Source: Otatea glauca
Taxonomy: Eukaryota; Streptophyta; Magnoliopsida; Poales; Poaceae
Assembly: GCA_036346275.1 (NCBI GenBank)
Contig: CM070715.1
Span: 73,829,667-73,893,666, forward strand
Length of the DNA: 64,000 nucleotides
Direction of reading: 5' to 3'
Below the pieces are notes generated by a model. It was given only the letters and a program-made list of their open reading frames with translations, was not told the origin of the DNA and did not search any database. Positions within the stretch are counted from its first letter, which is position 1. Each line of letters opens with the position of its first letter. Both the position numbers and the translations under genes were made by a program. Positions 20,311 to 32,020 of the stretch are shown here, piece by piece.

Positions 20311-21830
20311 TGAAAGTTAAAGACCATGTGGAGGTCTACCCGTGATTGTGATGAGTTATTGACATCATTTAAGCATGTGGTGCATAAGTTTGAGGTTGAT
20401 TTGAAATCTAATTCGAATTTGAAGCAATTTGGAGAAGTGCCCAGAAATTGCGGTGCTACTGGCCATAGGGCGGTAGCACCGGTTTTCAGGCCGGTGTGAT
20501 TTTTACAGAAGGATGATTTTTGAGATTTCTTGGAGGGCGGTGCTACCGGCCCTGAGGGCGGTAGCACCGGCCTTTATGAACGAGAATGAACTAAATTTTA
20601 TGATTTTGAGATGTTTATTGAATATCTTTTTAGACATTGCTATGTGAAGGGTTTTTCTTGTCTTTGATGGTCGCAGGACGTCGGTACTAGGTCATGGTGA
20701 GGCAGAGGACGACCGGGACTAGGCGAGGTGTGTTGGAGGTCCAAACGGTCGAGCATCACTGGAAGATGATCGAAGACGGAGTCGCTACAAGCCGAGAAGA
20801 CAAGGAATGGATGAGATTCTAACTTGAAGCTACTCAGATCAAGGAGGGCCATTAGATCGCGGTCTAGGTAATAGAGTAGCGGGTCTAGTTAGTATGCTTT
20901 GAAAAGCGTGCAAAAACCCGGTATGGTTGTTGGGTTAGCTCATGTATAGCTATGTTAGTGAGTCAATCCTAGCCCTTGATATGATCCTTATGGTTGAAGG
21001 AATTCATCTAAGGGTGGATGACTGCTCAAGAGTAGTATAAATAGAGGGGTAGGGGTAGCTCTCCCCTCTTTGAAGGTTTTTGAGGTTCTTATGCTCTTTT
21101 TAGCTTTTGCCCACTTTGTTGCGTGGCTTTGTAAACCTCTCTTACAGAAATGAAAAATTAATTTCCTCAAGTCTGAATTTATTTCACGTATTTACATTAT
21201 GCTTTAAATTCAGTCTTTAAATTCCGCTATTTACATTCTTGGAATTTACTTTCCACACATTTGGATTTGTCTCCCTCCTTCTAAATGCTTGTGGATTTTT
21301 GTGCCGAGTATGTATGATTGATGGATGAGCCTTCTTCAGACTATATCCCAATCATCTAGGCAAATCTTGTGTTCTTCCTTACCAGAAACCGATATTTTGC
21401 TCTTTAGAGGATCATTCTTGTAAGATTGGGTTTTTGGTGTTCTTGACTTGTGCTCTAGCTTCCTTTGACATGTGGGAGCCTATCCAAGATCATCTTGATC
21501 ATCAAAACCCCACGAGCAAGTCTAAGATCAAGTTTTTGTGTTTTTACTCTCACTTGGTGCGTTCTTTCTTCGATTCGAAAAAGGTCAAAACTTTGACGTC
21601 GATCTCTTGGATTGAAGGTTGGAATAGGTTCTTGACCTCCATACGAAGGTGCATACCAAGTTTCATGAGTTTTGAACTAGCCGGCCAAAAGTTGCATCAT
21701 TTTTGCTTTTGAGTTTGTGCTGAGTTTTTTGCTGATATTTGAGGAGTGGTGCTACCGGCCCCCCTGTGGTAGCACCGGCCATACAGGGATAATTACTCCC
21801 TCTTGTTTGTTTTTGGTTGTAGATTGGAGG
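20311..21830 (+). mobile_element. LTR-like insertion in gag (same family as the solo LTR at 47420-49504)
   Basis: It begins TGAAAGTTAAAGACCATGTG, matching the start of the minus-strand solo LTR at 47420-49504. Other shared blocks are a TATAAATAG box (about 21039), the purine/pyrimidine block around the leader and ATCATCAAAACCCCACGAGC (about 21495). It carries three GGTGCTACCG/CGGTAGCACC clusters (20450-20500, 20537-20575, 21748-21780). The usual 3' end (TTATTCACCCCCCTCT...) is missing, so it is truncated on the right, and I found no target duplication. The right boundary is approximate. Confidence 0.65.
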
Positions 21831-22625
21831 AATTCAAGGACCATCAAGCCAAAAGGAGACTTGTAGATCGGCAAGTGGTACAAGGCCGAGAGAGCATCGC
21901 CACCACGAAAGCTGATTCACAAGCTGAAGCCAACCTTCTCCCAGCTATTAGAGAAGTGTGAAAGAAGAAACAACAGGCCACGTTATCCTGCACGATGGCC
22001 AGATAATATGTATTGGTCCGATAATTTGGAAAAGGCTCACCAATGATGTCCCTTTTCGCAGTTCTGTTGGGAAAGAGTGTCAGCTCTGTCGTCACCATAT
22101 ACTTGTCCGATGGAACATTATCCGCACCAAGGTGAATACCAACGACAGTCGGGTAAAGATAGAATATCTGAGCCAATGCAGGGCCGTCTCGAAATCCATA
22201 GAGAATCGGTCCATGAAAGGATTTCTAGATCGATCCAGCCGCAAACGCGATTGGAAGAGGGGTCAAGTTATATGGCCCAGGTTAATCTGGCAGGAAAATT
22301 ACGTGAGCCGATTGAACCTAAACCCAGATGGTGTCCTCCAAGGCTTAGCCAATCACAACACAGACGACTTCAAAGGCTAAGGAACCAGGAGATGAGAGAT
22401 GCCGAGCAAGAAAAACAAAGAGATGAAGAATTCAATAAACTCGACTGGTTAAAATCGCTAAGAAAGAGTGGAGGAGAAAAGAACCGGTTGAAGAAGAGTT
22501 TGATTCAGCCGATGATTTGGATTCACCTCTGATTCGAGATGATTCTCCACCTTCGATGGACATCAATATGGTGTTCACTCTGCTGGCCGAATTTAAAATA
22601 AGTACTACATCAGCCAAAGAGACGT
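21831..22625 (+). pseudogene. Tat-like gypsy gag/protease linker
   Basis: Plus-strand frames give NRPRYPARWPDNMYWSDN, a degraded cysteine-rich finger, PPRLSQSQHRRLQRLRNQEM and SPPSMDINMVFTLLAEF. These correspond to the basic region between the gag zinc finger and the protease in Tat elements. Frames switch several times. Confidence 0.7.
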
Positions 22626-23270
22626 TTGCTCAAATGTTCTTGGGGGCTTAAGATGCAGTTTTTTGAAAAGCCTCGAGACGATCATCGGCATCTAAAGCCA
22701 TTATATTTAAAAGGTCATATCAATGGCAAGCTGATATCAAGGATGCTTGTTGATGGAGGAGCAACCGTCAATCTGATACCATATATCCTCACAAAAAGCT
22801 GGGTAAGTTCGACGAGGATCTTATTAAAATTAACATGGTTTTGAATGACTTCACAGGCGATCCCACAGAAGCAAGAGAGGTTATGGTTGACGCCAAGGGC
22901 CGACATTACCGACCGTATTTTTTGTGGTTGACGCCAAGGGCAATTACAGCGTTTTGCTAGAGCGAGATTGGATCTAGGCCAACTGCTATGTGCCATCGAC
23001 CATGCATCAGATGCTCGTCCAATGGAACAGGGACGAGGTCGAAGTGGTTCAAGCTGACACATTGGCTCACATCGCCATGGCAAGTTCAGATGCGAACTGG
23101 CAACATGAAGAGGTCGAGTGCATATCGGGTAAAGCCCTAGATGATTGTGATTTTATCTGCATCAACAAAACAGAGCTTATTCCAATTAACATAAGGCCAA
23201 GCACGCTTAATCGGACAGATGAAATTTTGCACCGATGGAGTCCAAATCGGCAATAAAGGATTTACAAGAT
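22626..23270 (+). pseudogene. Tat-like gypsy aspartic protease and linker
   Basis: The frame from about 22655 reads HLKPLYLKGHINGKLISRML then VDGGATVNLIPY. The catalytic Asp is in LVDGGA (codon about 22752-22754). The protease cuts the polyprotein into its working parts. After 22845 the frame is broken; HQMLVQWNRDEVEVVQAD (about 23010-23065) and EEVECISGKALDDCDFICIN belong to the linker before RT. Confidence 0.8.
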
Positions 23271-24115
23271 GAAATGCAAAGCTATCGGCAGACAATAGAT
23301 TGCTTGGGAGTATTATGAGATGCCTAGGTTAAGCCGACAGTTAGTTAAGCATCGACTACCTATAAAGCCAGGTTATCGGCCGTTTAAACAGTCTCCTAGA
23401 CGATTTAATCCAGCCTTGAATACCATTATAAAAGAATAAATTGAGCGATTATTGGAGGCTAAGTTTATCAGGCCTTGCCGATGTGCTGAATGGGTTTCCA
23501 ATATCGTCCCTGTTATGAAGAAAAATCGCAAACTCAAGGTGTGTGTTGATTTTAGGGATTTAAATAAATCCACGTCGAAGGATGAGTACCCAATACCAAT
23601 AACCGATATGCTGATCAACACTGCATCGGGGAATTAAATTATTAGTTTTCTCGATGGTAATGCCAGATATAACCAAATATTCATGGGAGAAGCCAATATA
23701 CCTAAGACAACTTTTAGGTGCCCTAGGTTTGCTTGAATGGGCGATGATGACGTCCGGCTTGAAAAATGTTGGTGCAACATATCAACGTGCTATGAATTTG
23801 ATCTTTCATAATTTAATCAGTCATATTGTGGAAATTTACATTGATGATGTTGTCATTAAATCCAAAGAAGATTTGCCGCATCTGGCCAATTTGGAAACAG
23901 TATTAAAAAATACAAGGGCACAAGGTTTAAAGATGAATCCATACAAGAATGCTTTTGGTGTATCAGCTGGGCAGTTTCTGGGCTTTATGGTTCATGGAAG
24001 AGGAATTAAAGTTAATAAGGAAAGGATCAAAGCTACAACCAAAACTAAGTCATCAGCTTGTAAAAAGGACTTACAGAAGCTCATCGGCAAGATTTATTAT
24101 TTACGGTGATTTATT
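23271..24115 (+). pseudogene. Tat-like gypsy reverse transcriptase
   Basis: Motifs in order: LLEAKFIRPCRCAEWVSNIV, KLKVCVDFRDLNKSTSKDEY PIP, a broken segment holding ISFLDGNARYNQIFM, then IVEIYIDDVVIKSKE (YIDD catalytic motif at 23837-23848) and GQFLGFMVHGRGIKV (thumb). Stops and a frame change near 23636-23760 inactivate it. Confidence 0.9.
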
Positions 24116-25040
24116 TTAAATTTGTCTAGTTGTATTAGTTTATTTACCCCACTGTTGAAGTTAAAGGATAATCAAGACTTTGTATAGGGAGCTGATCAGC
24201 AAAAAGCTTTCGAAAGCATAAAGGAATATTTGTCTAATCCTCCCGTTTTAGCTGCACGTAAAAAAGGTATACCGTTTAAATTATATATCGGCTGAAGAGG
24301 CGATAATTGGAGCTGTCTTAGCGTATGAGATTGACGATAAAGAACGGGTTATTTTCTACTTAAGCCAATGATTAATTAATGCAGAAACTAGGTATCCTTT
24401 TGTAAAAAAACTCTGCTTGTCATTATATTTTGCTTACAAAAAGTTAATGTATTATATTTTAGAATCGGCTTGTAAAGTTATTTGTAAAACTGATGTTATA
24501 AAATATATGTTGTTAGCTCTAATTTTGCGAGGTCGACTTGTTAAATGGGCGTACACACTCATCGAGTTCTACTTGACATGTGAATCGGCTAAAACTGTTA
24601 AGGGTCAAGTGATTGCCGATTTTATAACAGGACACGAAACTAATAGGAATGCCGATCTAATATATGTTGCCCCTTGGCGATTATTTTACGATGGATCGGT
24701 ATGTCGAGAGGGTGATGGTAACGGGATAATGTTGATTTCGTCAAAAGGGTAAAGCTTTGAGTTCGCATTCGGGCTGAATTGCAAGTGTTCCAATAATCAA
24801 GCCTAATATGAAGCATTGCTTAAAGGCCTACAACTACTTGATAATATCGAAGTTGATTCTATTGAGGCTTATGGTGATTCTTTGTTGGTGGTCCAACAGA
24901 TTAAGAGAGAATATAACTGCTATGATGAAGTTTTGATAGAATATTTGGAGCAGTGTCTCGATATAATCGGCTCATTCACTTCCTTTTCCATTTGTCATAT
25001 TTCTCATGAGTTAAATGATTAGGCTAACTTGTTAGCTCAA
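24116..25040 (+). pseudogene. Tat-like gypsy RNase H
   Basis: The connection domain (YLSNPPVLAAR type, about 24225-24260) is broken. RNase H follows: YVAPWRLFYDGSVCREGDGN (first acidic site in FYDGS), EALLKGLQLLDNIEVDSIEA, YGDSLLVVQQIKREY and ISHELND. Two in-frame stops occur (24750, 25019). Confidence 0.85.
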
Positions 25041-26371
25041 CAAGCATCAGGCTATAAAGGTTTTGACCGATTAGAGGAATTCGAGTCGATAGAAAAAATG
25101 GTCATGTGCATTACCACCAATGATTGGAGAACGAAAATAGTGGAATATTTGACCGATCCTTCGAAACCCACCGATCGGAGAATCATGTGATAGGCCCTAA
25201 AGTATGTTCTCTTCGATAATGTACTCTGTTATCAAACTTTAGAGGGTTTGTTACTGAGATGTCTTGAAGTCGAAGAAGCTAAAGTGGCCATGGGAGAAGT
25301 GCACGAAGGCATTTATGGAACCCATCAATCGGCTCATAAAATGAAATGGTTCTTAAGGCATACTGGGTATTTTTGACCGACAATGTTAGAAGATTATTTT
25401 AAATATTACAAAGGATGCCAGACTTGTCAGAAATTTGGCAACGTACAAATTGTATCCAGCATTGGCTTTGCATCCCTTATCAAGCCTTGGCCATTCAGAG
25501 GATGGGGAATAGATGTAACCGGACAAATATTTCCTGCGTCATGCAAAGGCCATAAATTCATATTGGCCATGATCGATTATTTTTCTAAATGGATTGAGGC
25601 AATCCCGCGTAAGAAGGTTACAAGTGTTGAGGTTATCATATTTGTTACAAAACATATTGTCCACCGATTTGGAATTCCATTGACTATTACGACCGACCAG
25701 GGCACTGCGTTTATGTCCGATGAGTTTCAAGATTTTGCTAGAAATTTGGGTATAAAATTGTTGAATTCGCCGCCTTATTATGCTCAGGCTAGTGGTCAAG
25801 CCGACTCGTTAAACAAAACGTTGATCAAGTTAATCAAGAGGAAAATAGATGAAAAGCCAAGGAATTAGCATGTGACTTATCAGAGTCATTATGGTCTTAT
25901 CGGATTGCATGCCATGGTGCAACAAAATTGTCACCATATCAGTTGGTTTATGGACAAAAAGCTATGTTGCCCTTGGAAATCAACATAGATTCGATAAGAA
26001 CAGCTAAACAATATGGTTTGTCAGCTCAAGATTATAAGGATTTAATGACCGACAGTTTAGACGATTTTGTGGAATTGTGTTTACATACGATGGATCGACT
26101 TAAGAGGAATAAGGCAAGAGTTGCAAAGGCTTAAAATAAAAAAGTGATGCCTAAGTCATTCTGTGAAGCCGATTTGGTTTGGAAAATTATATTACCTGTC
26201 GGCTCTAGGGATAAACGATATGGTAAATGGTCTCTGACATGGGAAGGATCGTATAGAATTCATCGGCTTATGGATGAAAATTCTGAAATTTTGGAGACGT
26301 TGGAAGGAGTGGTATTTCCTAATGGTAAATATTTAAAGAAGTATCACCCAAGTATTTGTATTGGTTCTTAA
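25041..26371 (+). pseudogene. Tat-like gypsy integrase
   Basis: It has the zinc-binding segment end GCQTCQKFG (about 25410), then the core: WGIDVTGQIFP (first Asp), LTITTDQGTAF (second Asp) and QASGQADSLNKTLIK. In the last motif the usual catalytic Glu is an Asp (codon 25803-25805). The C-terminal domain reads LPLEINIDSIR, then KWSLTWEGSYRIHRL, ending with the stop near 26371. Several stops divide it. Confidence 0.88.
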
Positions 26372-26632
26372 TCGGCTAAGGGTAGCTATCGGTCGTGAGA
26401 AGCCAAATTAACTCGTTTTGGTTAATTCTGGCTGTGGACTAAAACAATAAAAGTAAACCACAGCCGATTACAAACATTACACTTAGCAAGAAAGGTGGAG
26501 CATAAATAGTAATTAGTTAAACAGCTGAGTATAATTATTTTTACATAACATTCAAAATATTGTTTTGGGACCAACCTATTACAAGCATTCAAGTATTAAA
26601 ATTCTGGATAAGCCAATTACAAAGAAATGCGA
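26372..26632. other. Spacer between gypsy integrase and the antisense gene
   Basis: About 260 bp of AT-rich sequence between the end of pol (plus) and the 3' end of the antisense reading frame (minus). No feature recognised. Confidence 0.5.
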
Positions 26633-28258
26633 TCAGATATCTTGGACGAGGCCAAAGAGAGTGGCTATTGCCTTAGAGATGGTGGCTTGAATGTCATCCA
26701 GTATGTCTTGATCGGCTTCCTGGGTTCCAGGTACCTCAACATTCTTGGCCGATTGTTTCTTGACGGCTGCTATTGATGAAGAAATGGAGATCTTCTGAGT
26801 CTTGAGGGTTGATGCGTCGTCTATTAGTTGTTTTTGGGCATTGGCAAGTTCAACGTTCACTTTGATTAGTTCCTTCTCAAAGACTTCTTGGCTGATTCTA
26901 GATTGGTATAGGACTGTTTAATGCCCTTTAGCTCCTTCACCTCCTCGTCATATTTTGCTTTCAAAGCTTTTGTATCGGCCACTAGATTGTTCAGGAGTTT
27001 CTTGTCTTCTCTTTGAGCCGGTCGGAGTTGCATCTTGGACTCTGTCGGCTTTACTGCTTCTTTTTTATCGTCTAGCAAGCAGACGTTCATTAAAGCTGGA
27101 GTAGCCTCCTCCGATAACTTAGCCTTGACCTTGTTCATGGCATCACGAATCGGCTGAGAATTTTCTAAAATAGAGGCCAATGGACTGTGGAGTAGCTTGA
27201 ACAAGTGCCTCAGTTTTCCTTGGTATATGGAGCTAATGCGACTGCAGCTGATGCATGCCTGGAAGCGGTGATAATTTTCTGAATTGCTACTGAGAAAGAT
27301 TCTGTACCTATATCCGGCTCATCCAGGTCTGACAGATCAAATCCCAGCATGCTTGTAATTGAGTCAGCCGGCTTGTCGATCAGCTGAGTGGTGGTCGCAA
27401 CGGCTTGAGTAGTCGGGTGCAATGGCAGAGGAGGGAGTTCGGTTTCTACGGTCGGCAGATTGGCCAGTATGTCAGCCACTTTGATAGAAGGAGACAGTGA
27501 AGGCTACGGAAAATATTTACAAATTAGTTGATATTGGCCTGGATTGAAGATGTTTTTAAAAGATGTTTTACCTGATTTATGCCTGATGCTTGAGGAGAGC
27601 TTTCAATTGATTGCTCTTGGGAATTATGATCCCTGCTGGCTATGACCTTCTTATTCACTTGGCCGTGTTTCTTCTCTGTTGAATAATCGGCTAAAGGAGT
27701 TAGTCGATGAAAATAGTAGAAGTATGAAATAAGACATGTCTTGAGACTTACCGGGTGGTTGCTTCTCCAAATCGGACAAGGTGCGAGATTGAGCTCCTAG
27801 GGTGCCCGATGAATAGCCAGTAAGTGCTTATCGGATAGTTGGTTTTTTGGCAGGGCGGCCAGCACTTGATGGCTCACCTGCTGGCCTCTTCCCTGTTGAC
27901 TTAGCCTGTGAAATAAGAGGAATAACCAATTAGTGAAGTTCAAGGGTATTCAAGTTGTTTTTGAAGAAAAAAAGGCCTATGTTAGTCGAAACCTCGCCAG
28001 TAATATCTAAAAGGTTTGTGTTAGTATAGCCTCCTGACCTAGTATCGTCGCTGGAACTCGAGCTATTGCTAGCAGTAGTCATTTCTGTCGGCTCATCAGG
28101 AAGATTTGGGAAGAATTTGGTGATGACTGTCGATGTAGTTCTTTCTATAGAATATAAGGCTGCAGAGATAGTTGACCACAAAGAAGAAAAAATCCCTACC
28201 CTCCGAGTATGCAGAGAGAAATGTGGCAAAGTCTAAAGTTGAAGTTTGTCAGCCAGAT
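26633..28258 (-). pseudogene. C-terminal part of the antisense gene in the Tat-like element
   Basis: Minus-strand frames encode a Ser/Thr-rich segment (TEMTTASNSSSSSDD, about 28050-28090), then PPLPLHPTTQAVATTTQ (about 27405), and helical, charged stretches likely to form a coiled coil (DKKLLNNLVADTKALKAKY, about 26950-27000; NVELANAQKQLIDDASTLKT, about 26800-26860). Several stops and frame changes. This continues the gene whose N-terminal part is at 32610-34275, across the 28264-32604 insertion. Low-complexity and coiled-coil C-termini are common in retroelement-borne plant mobile domain proteins. Confidence 0.65.
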
Positions 28259-28317
28259 GAAGGTGAAAGTTCAAGCTCCATTAAGTTGGTTTTGGTGTTA
28301 ATGACAAATCTAATATT

Positions 28318-28579
28318 GAGACTAACTCTTTTGATAATCATAATATTGATTAGTCTCAAATTGTTAATTAATGACAAATCTTCATATGAGACTAACTCTT
28401 TTGTTGAGCTTAAATCTTATTAGTCTCTTTTGGACAAAAAAGATAGAAATATCAAAGGTACGCATTCAAGTTCATATTATCATATCTTGTTACATTCCTT
28501 GGATATAATATTCATGATCATATTGATATATCCAAATATGAGACTAACTCTTTTATTAAGTATATCTTTGATTAGTCTC
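28318..28579. repeat. Three 40-bp hairpins GAGACTAA...TTAGTCTC
   Basis: Three copies at 28318-28357, 28388-28427 and 28540-28579. Each is 40 bp with an 8-bp perfect stem (GAGACTAA/TTAGTCTC) and a 24-base loop that starts CTCTTTT. The loops diverge after that while both stem arms stay intact. Confidence 0.85.
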
Positions 28580-28664
28580 ATCTCATTGAAAAATGGAAAA
28601 CCTAAGGTATGCACTCGTATTCATTTTATGATATCTTAATTCATATTTTGGATTCAAGTTAAAG

Positions 28665-28965
28665 GATGAACTCTACCGTTATGTAGATATGAATATGTGC
28701 ATTTTTTTAATTCTATATATACATGAATGCACACATTTAGGGAGAGTTCATACTTTATCTTGATGTTTCAATAGTATTGATCTAATTCATCTTTCTATAT
28801 TAAGGATCATTACTTTGAAATAACCATTTGAGTATATTTAACTTGTGTAGTTGTAGTATACTCATGGCAATATAGGATAAACTCCGAAGCAATAAAAAAT
28901 TGAATATGTGCATATTGATTCAAGTTCAATTATTTGTATGCACACATCTAACGGAGTTTATTCTG
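28665..28965. repeat. Two longer inverted repeats in the solo-LTR-like insertion
   Basis: First: GATGAACTCT (about 28667) pairs with AGAGTTCAT (about 28744). Second: GGATAAACTCCG (about 28876) pairs with CGGAGTTTATTC (about 28952). Each encloses an inner inverted repeat around ATGTGCAT/ATGCACACAT. They resemble each other, so they are probably a diverged duplication. Confidence 0.7.
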
Positions 28966-29132
28966 TAATTAATGATCTTAAGAATATTGATCCGTTTCCA
29001 CCACTCCATGTAAATTGGATCATTACCTTAGATTCCATCGAATTGAGTATGTGAAAGTTGTGTAGTTAATATATACTCATGACAATTTAAATGCAATTTA
29101 ATTTGTATTCGGTTGCCATTCAAACAACAAAG

Positions 29133-30217
29133 AATTAGTCATGTGTTGATAATTCACTTTGTTGATCCTAGGGCAATCGAAAGTTCTTATGTAATAAAGC
29201 ATTAGTTGCATTAGTATACTCAAGATACAATTAATTTTTCAATCAATTGTCTTTGGGTTGTGGTCAATTATTAAAGGAAAAGATCAAAGGATCTTGGGAG
29301 CATCCATTATGTGTTAATGGAATGCATTGATGATTGAGACAACCATGTGTTTTGGACTAACACTTTCAATGAGTTTGAAATAGGTTAAGTCCAAGGTCGA
29401 GATAGATAAATGGGACAAGTACATCATCATGTGTTGATAAGCATCAAGATGAAGATCCCGACTTAGAGAGAAGATGATCGGTCATCATGAAAGCTCCAAG
29501 TGGTTGCGAGAGGCAAAGGTATAACTAGCTAGGGCTAAGGATGTGTTCCTAGTCTTTTACTAGTCTCGGTGTTTAGATGGGAGACCGGGTTGCCAGTATA
29601 GGTTACTGTACTATTAAGAGGGATCGAGTCTTGTTGATGAACTCAATCCGGTTCACTCTAGCTCACTCTCTTGGTTGGTTCTTGCATTAGCTAAGTATTT
29701 GCATGTGTTGCAAATAAGGGAGCTCATGCTTGCTTCTTATTGAATCTTGATTTGGTTTTTGTATAGAGCTATGGATTTGCATGTGTTGCAAAAGGAAGAT
29801 AGCTTATGCAAGTTTGGTTTAAACGGTTGTTTGTAGGGAGCTAGATATTTGCATGTGTTGCAAATAGAGAAATCATGCATTGGAGTCTTAGCTTGTGACA
29901 TGATCATGTATTGATCATCACAAAGGCTAAGATATGTTTATGTTTTGTGTTTGCAAAATGAGTTTTTGCAAAATATAGTTTAATTGAATCATATCTTGGA
30001 GCATGTGAATAGGGTTAGCAAATTTGTTTACAAATTGGTTTGATCATGTGTTGATCATCATAAGGCTCAAAGATATGATCTTGCTTAATCTTGTTTGAAA
30101 GATTTATATTTGCAAATGTGTTTTGTAAAATATTGGTGTTCATGCATTTGATATTGGAGCATGTGATTAGAATTTGCAAATGTATTTTGCAAAATTGTTT
30201 TGATCATGAGTTGATCA
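29133..30217. repeat. Array of short hairpins with TGTGT loop, first cluster
   Basis: Nine hairpins at about 29133-29154, 29304-29320, 29424-29439, 29696-29716, 29776-29792, 29846-29866, 29901-29917, 30041-30057 and 30201-30217. The loop is TGTGT in seven, TGTAT and TGAGT in the others. Stems differ: CCATTA, ATCA, TATTTGCA, TTTGCA, TATTTGCA, TGATCA (three times), and an imperfect AATTA.TCA. The right arm is the complement each time. Confidence 0.85.
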
Positions 30218-30328
30218 TCACATGGCTCAATATTTGATCTTATTGACTGTCTCTAGCTTGTAGTCACGCTTTTGATCAAGTCTATGCGAGGGATTTCGAG
30301 AAATCAGATTTTAGACTTGAATGACTAC

Positions 30329-31324
30329 GGCCCTGTTTGTTTCGGCTTAGGCTTTTTGTCTTTTGGCTTAACGAACTTTTAAGCCATCTGCTTTTAAGCC
30401 AAGACATATTGTTTGGCATCTTGGCTTTTTGATGGGTTAGATGGTGTAGCTTATTGCTATAAAGTTTGAAATACCCTTTAAGGTTGTAAGGACTTTTCTT
30501 ATGTACTGATTTATCTAATACAAATGTTTCATACTTTTTCAATCGAATGTTGTATTGAAAAACATAGATTAATCTTGAGATCAAACTTCATTCTGATTAT
30601 AATTATTTATCAGCTTGAAACTCTTACTACATGGTAATTTTGAACTCTTCTCACATTGAAAATAGCATAGCAATTTTGAATTCTCGTCAAACTAAATAAA
30701 AACATATACTGAGGGGCTCGATGTGGCGGATCCGGTTGCCTCTTGTCGCGCCAGATCTGGTCACCTCCACCCACCTCCCGCCGTTCCACCCTTGGGTCTG
30801 CTCGCCTCCACCCACGCCACGCCGAATCCGACCGCCCCCCACCATACTTAGGCCGGATCAATTTAGCTCCACCTGCACCACGTCCGAATCCTGTAACCTC
30901 CTACTGCTCCAAGCTCAGGTTCGGTCGCCTCAACCCACGCCGCGCCGGATCCGGATCGGTGGAGGAGGAAGGAGGCTAGGGACAGTGGAGGAGGGAGGAG
31001 GTCAGGGACGACAGAGATCGGAGCGACGGAGGGAGAAGGCATATCGCACAGGGGAGCGAGAGAAGACGAGGAGAAATGAGGAGATGGGAGAAGGATTTTT
31101 GAGTTTATGTATGATGGCATTTGGTGGGTAATTTAGAAGACTTCCAGTGGCAAAGGGTTATTTTATCCCAAAAAAGCCCAAAAAAGTACCTCTCACCTGG
31201 CTTTTGACTTATAGTTATATGGAGACTTTTAGCTTTTTTTAAGCCCGGCTTAAAAGTCAGTCGTTTGTTTCGACTTTGGCTTTTCTGCTTTTAAGCCAGT
31301 AAAAAAGCCGAAACAAACAGGGCC
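30329..31324. mobile_element. 1-kb TIR element (PIF/Harbinger-like, GC-rich core)
   Basis: A perfect 20-bp terminal inverted repeat (GGCCCTGTTTGTTTCGGCTT) bounds 996 bp. Both sides are flanked by TAC (30326-30328 and 31325-31327), a 3-bp duplication as in PIF/Harbinger elements, though TAC is not the usual TTA/TAA. The ends are rich in AAGCC/GGCTT subterminal repeats. The core (30715-31130) is GC-rich with CCACGCC/CGCCGGATCCG repeats and no transposase. A captured 5' gene region (Pack-type element) is possible. Confidence 0.75.
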
Positions 31325-31488
31325 TACATTAGAGTCTTTATTTTTGTGATATTTAAAAATATCTATGGTTGCTTAAATCTTAAAAATAGATGGAGATTGT
31401 ATCCCTCGTGATAAGCTTCTCAAAGAGTCAAAGATCACCTAAATTGGAGTTCGGAGTAAAAAGTTATGACCGTTTTAGTGGCTGAAAT

Positions 31489-31740
31489 AGTGGTAGCACC
31501 GCCCCGGGCCTAGATAGGTGGTAGCACCGCTCGGGGTGGTTCTACCGCCCCAGAGGCGGTGTAAAAATTTAAGAGAGGTGTTTTTTTTTGCTGAAATGGC
31601 CGGTGCCACCAGTTCTAGATGGGCGGTAGCACCGGGGGTACTACAGCAATGGCTAGTTTTTGGTGTTTTTAATGCACAAAATTGGCCGTTAAGACTGGGG
31701 CCGGTGCTACCTGTCCTAGATGGGCGGTAGCACTGGGTTT
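31489..31740. repeat. Cluster of GGTAGCACC / GGTGCTACC motifs
   Basis: GGTAGCACC and its complement alternate several times (31489-31560, 31598-31640, 31700-31735), often within GGGCGGTAGCACCGG-type contexts, so neighbouring copies can pair. The same motif occurs at 20450-20575, 21748-21780 and 47582-47595 in related LTRs. Confidence 0.8.
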
Positions 31741-31855
31741 GCGACATTTTTTCCTATTTTGCCCCAACGGCTAGTTTTCTTTAGGGAGGCTATAAAAGGA
31801 GTCTTGGGGCTGGTATTTGGTTGTTGTTGGCCTTGTTGAGCATTTGGGTGGTGTT

Positions 31856-32020
31856 GTGCATGTGTTGCACTCCCATATTTGGTTCTTGAGCTAAGAGTGA
31901 GCTCTAATTGCATGTGTTGCAATTAGGAAAGGATTGAGAGCCTCTTTTGCATGTGTTGCACTTGAGGGAAGCCTTGTGCATGTGTTACACTCGGTGATCA
32001 CCATTGTACTTGTGTTGTAC
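31856..32020. repeat. Array of short hairpins with TGTGT loop, second cluster
   Basis: Five more hairpins: 31856-31870 (stem GTGCA), 31904-31926 (stem CTAATTGCA, 9 bp perfect), 31948-31960 (TGCA), 31976-31990 (GTGCA/TACAC) and 32006-32020 (GTAC). The central five bases are TGTGT in all, just after the TATAAAAGGA box, so probably within the transcribed part. Confidence 0.85.

Noticed and set aside
30721..31131. 136-residue protein in the 1-kb TIR element
   Set aside because: Open only because of GC bias; no domain, no splice or codon pattern.
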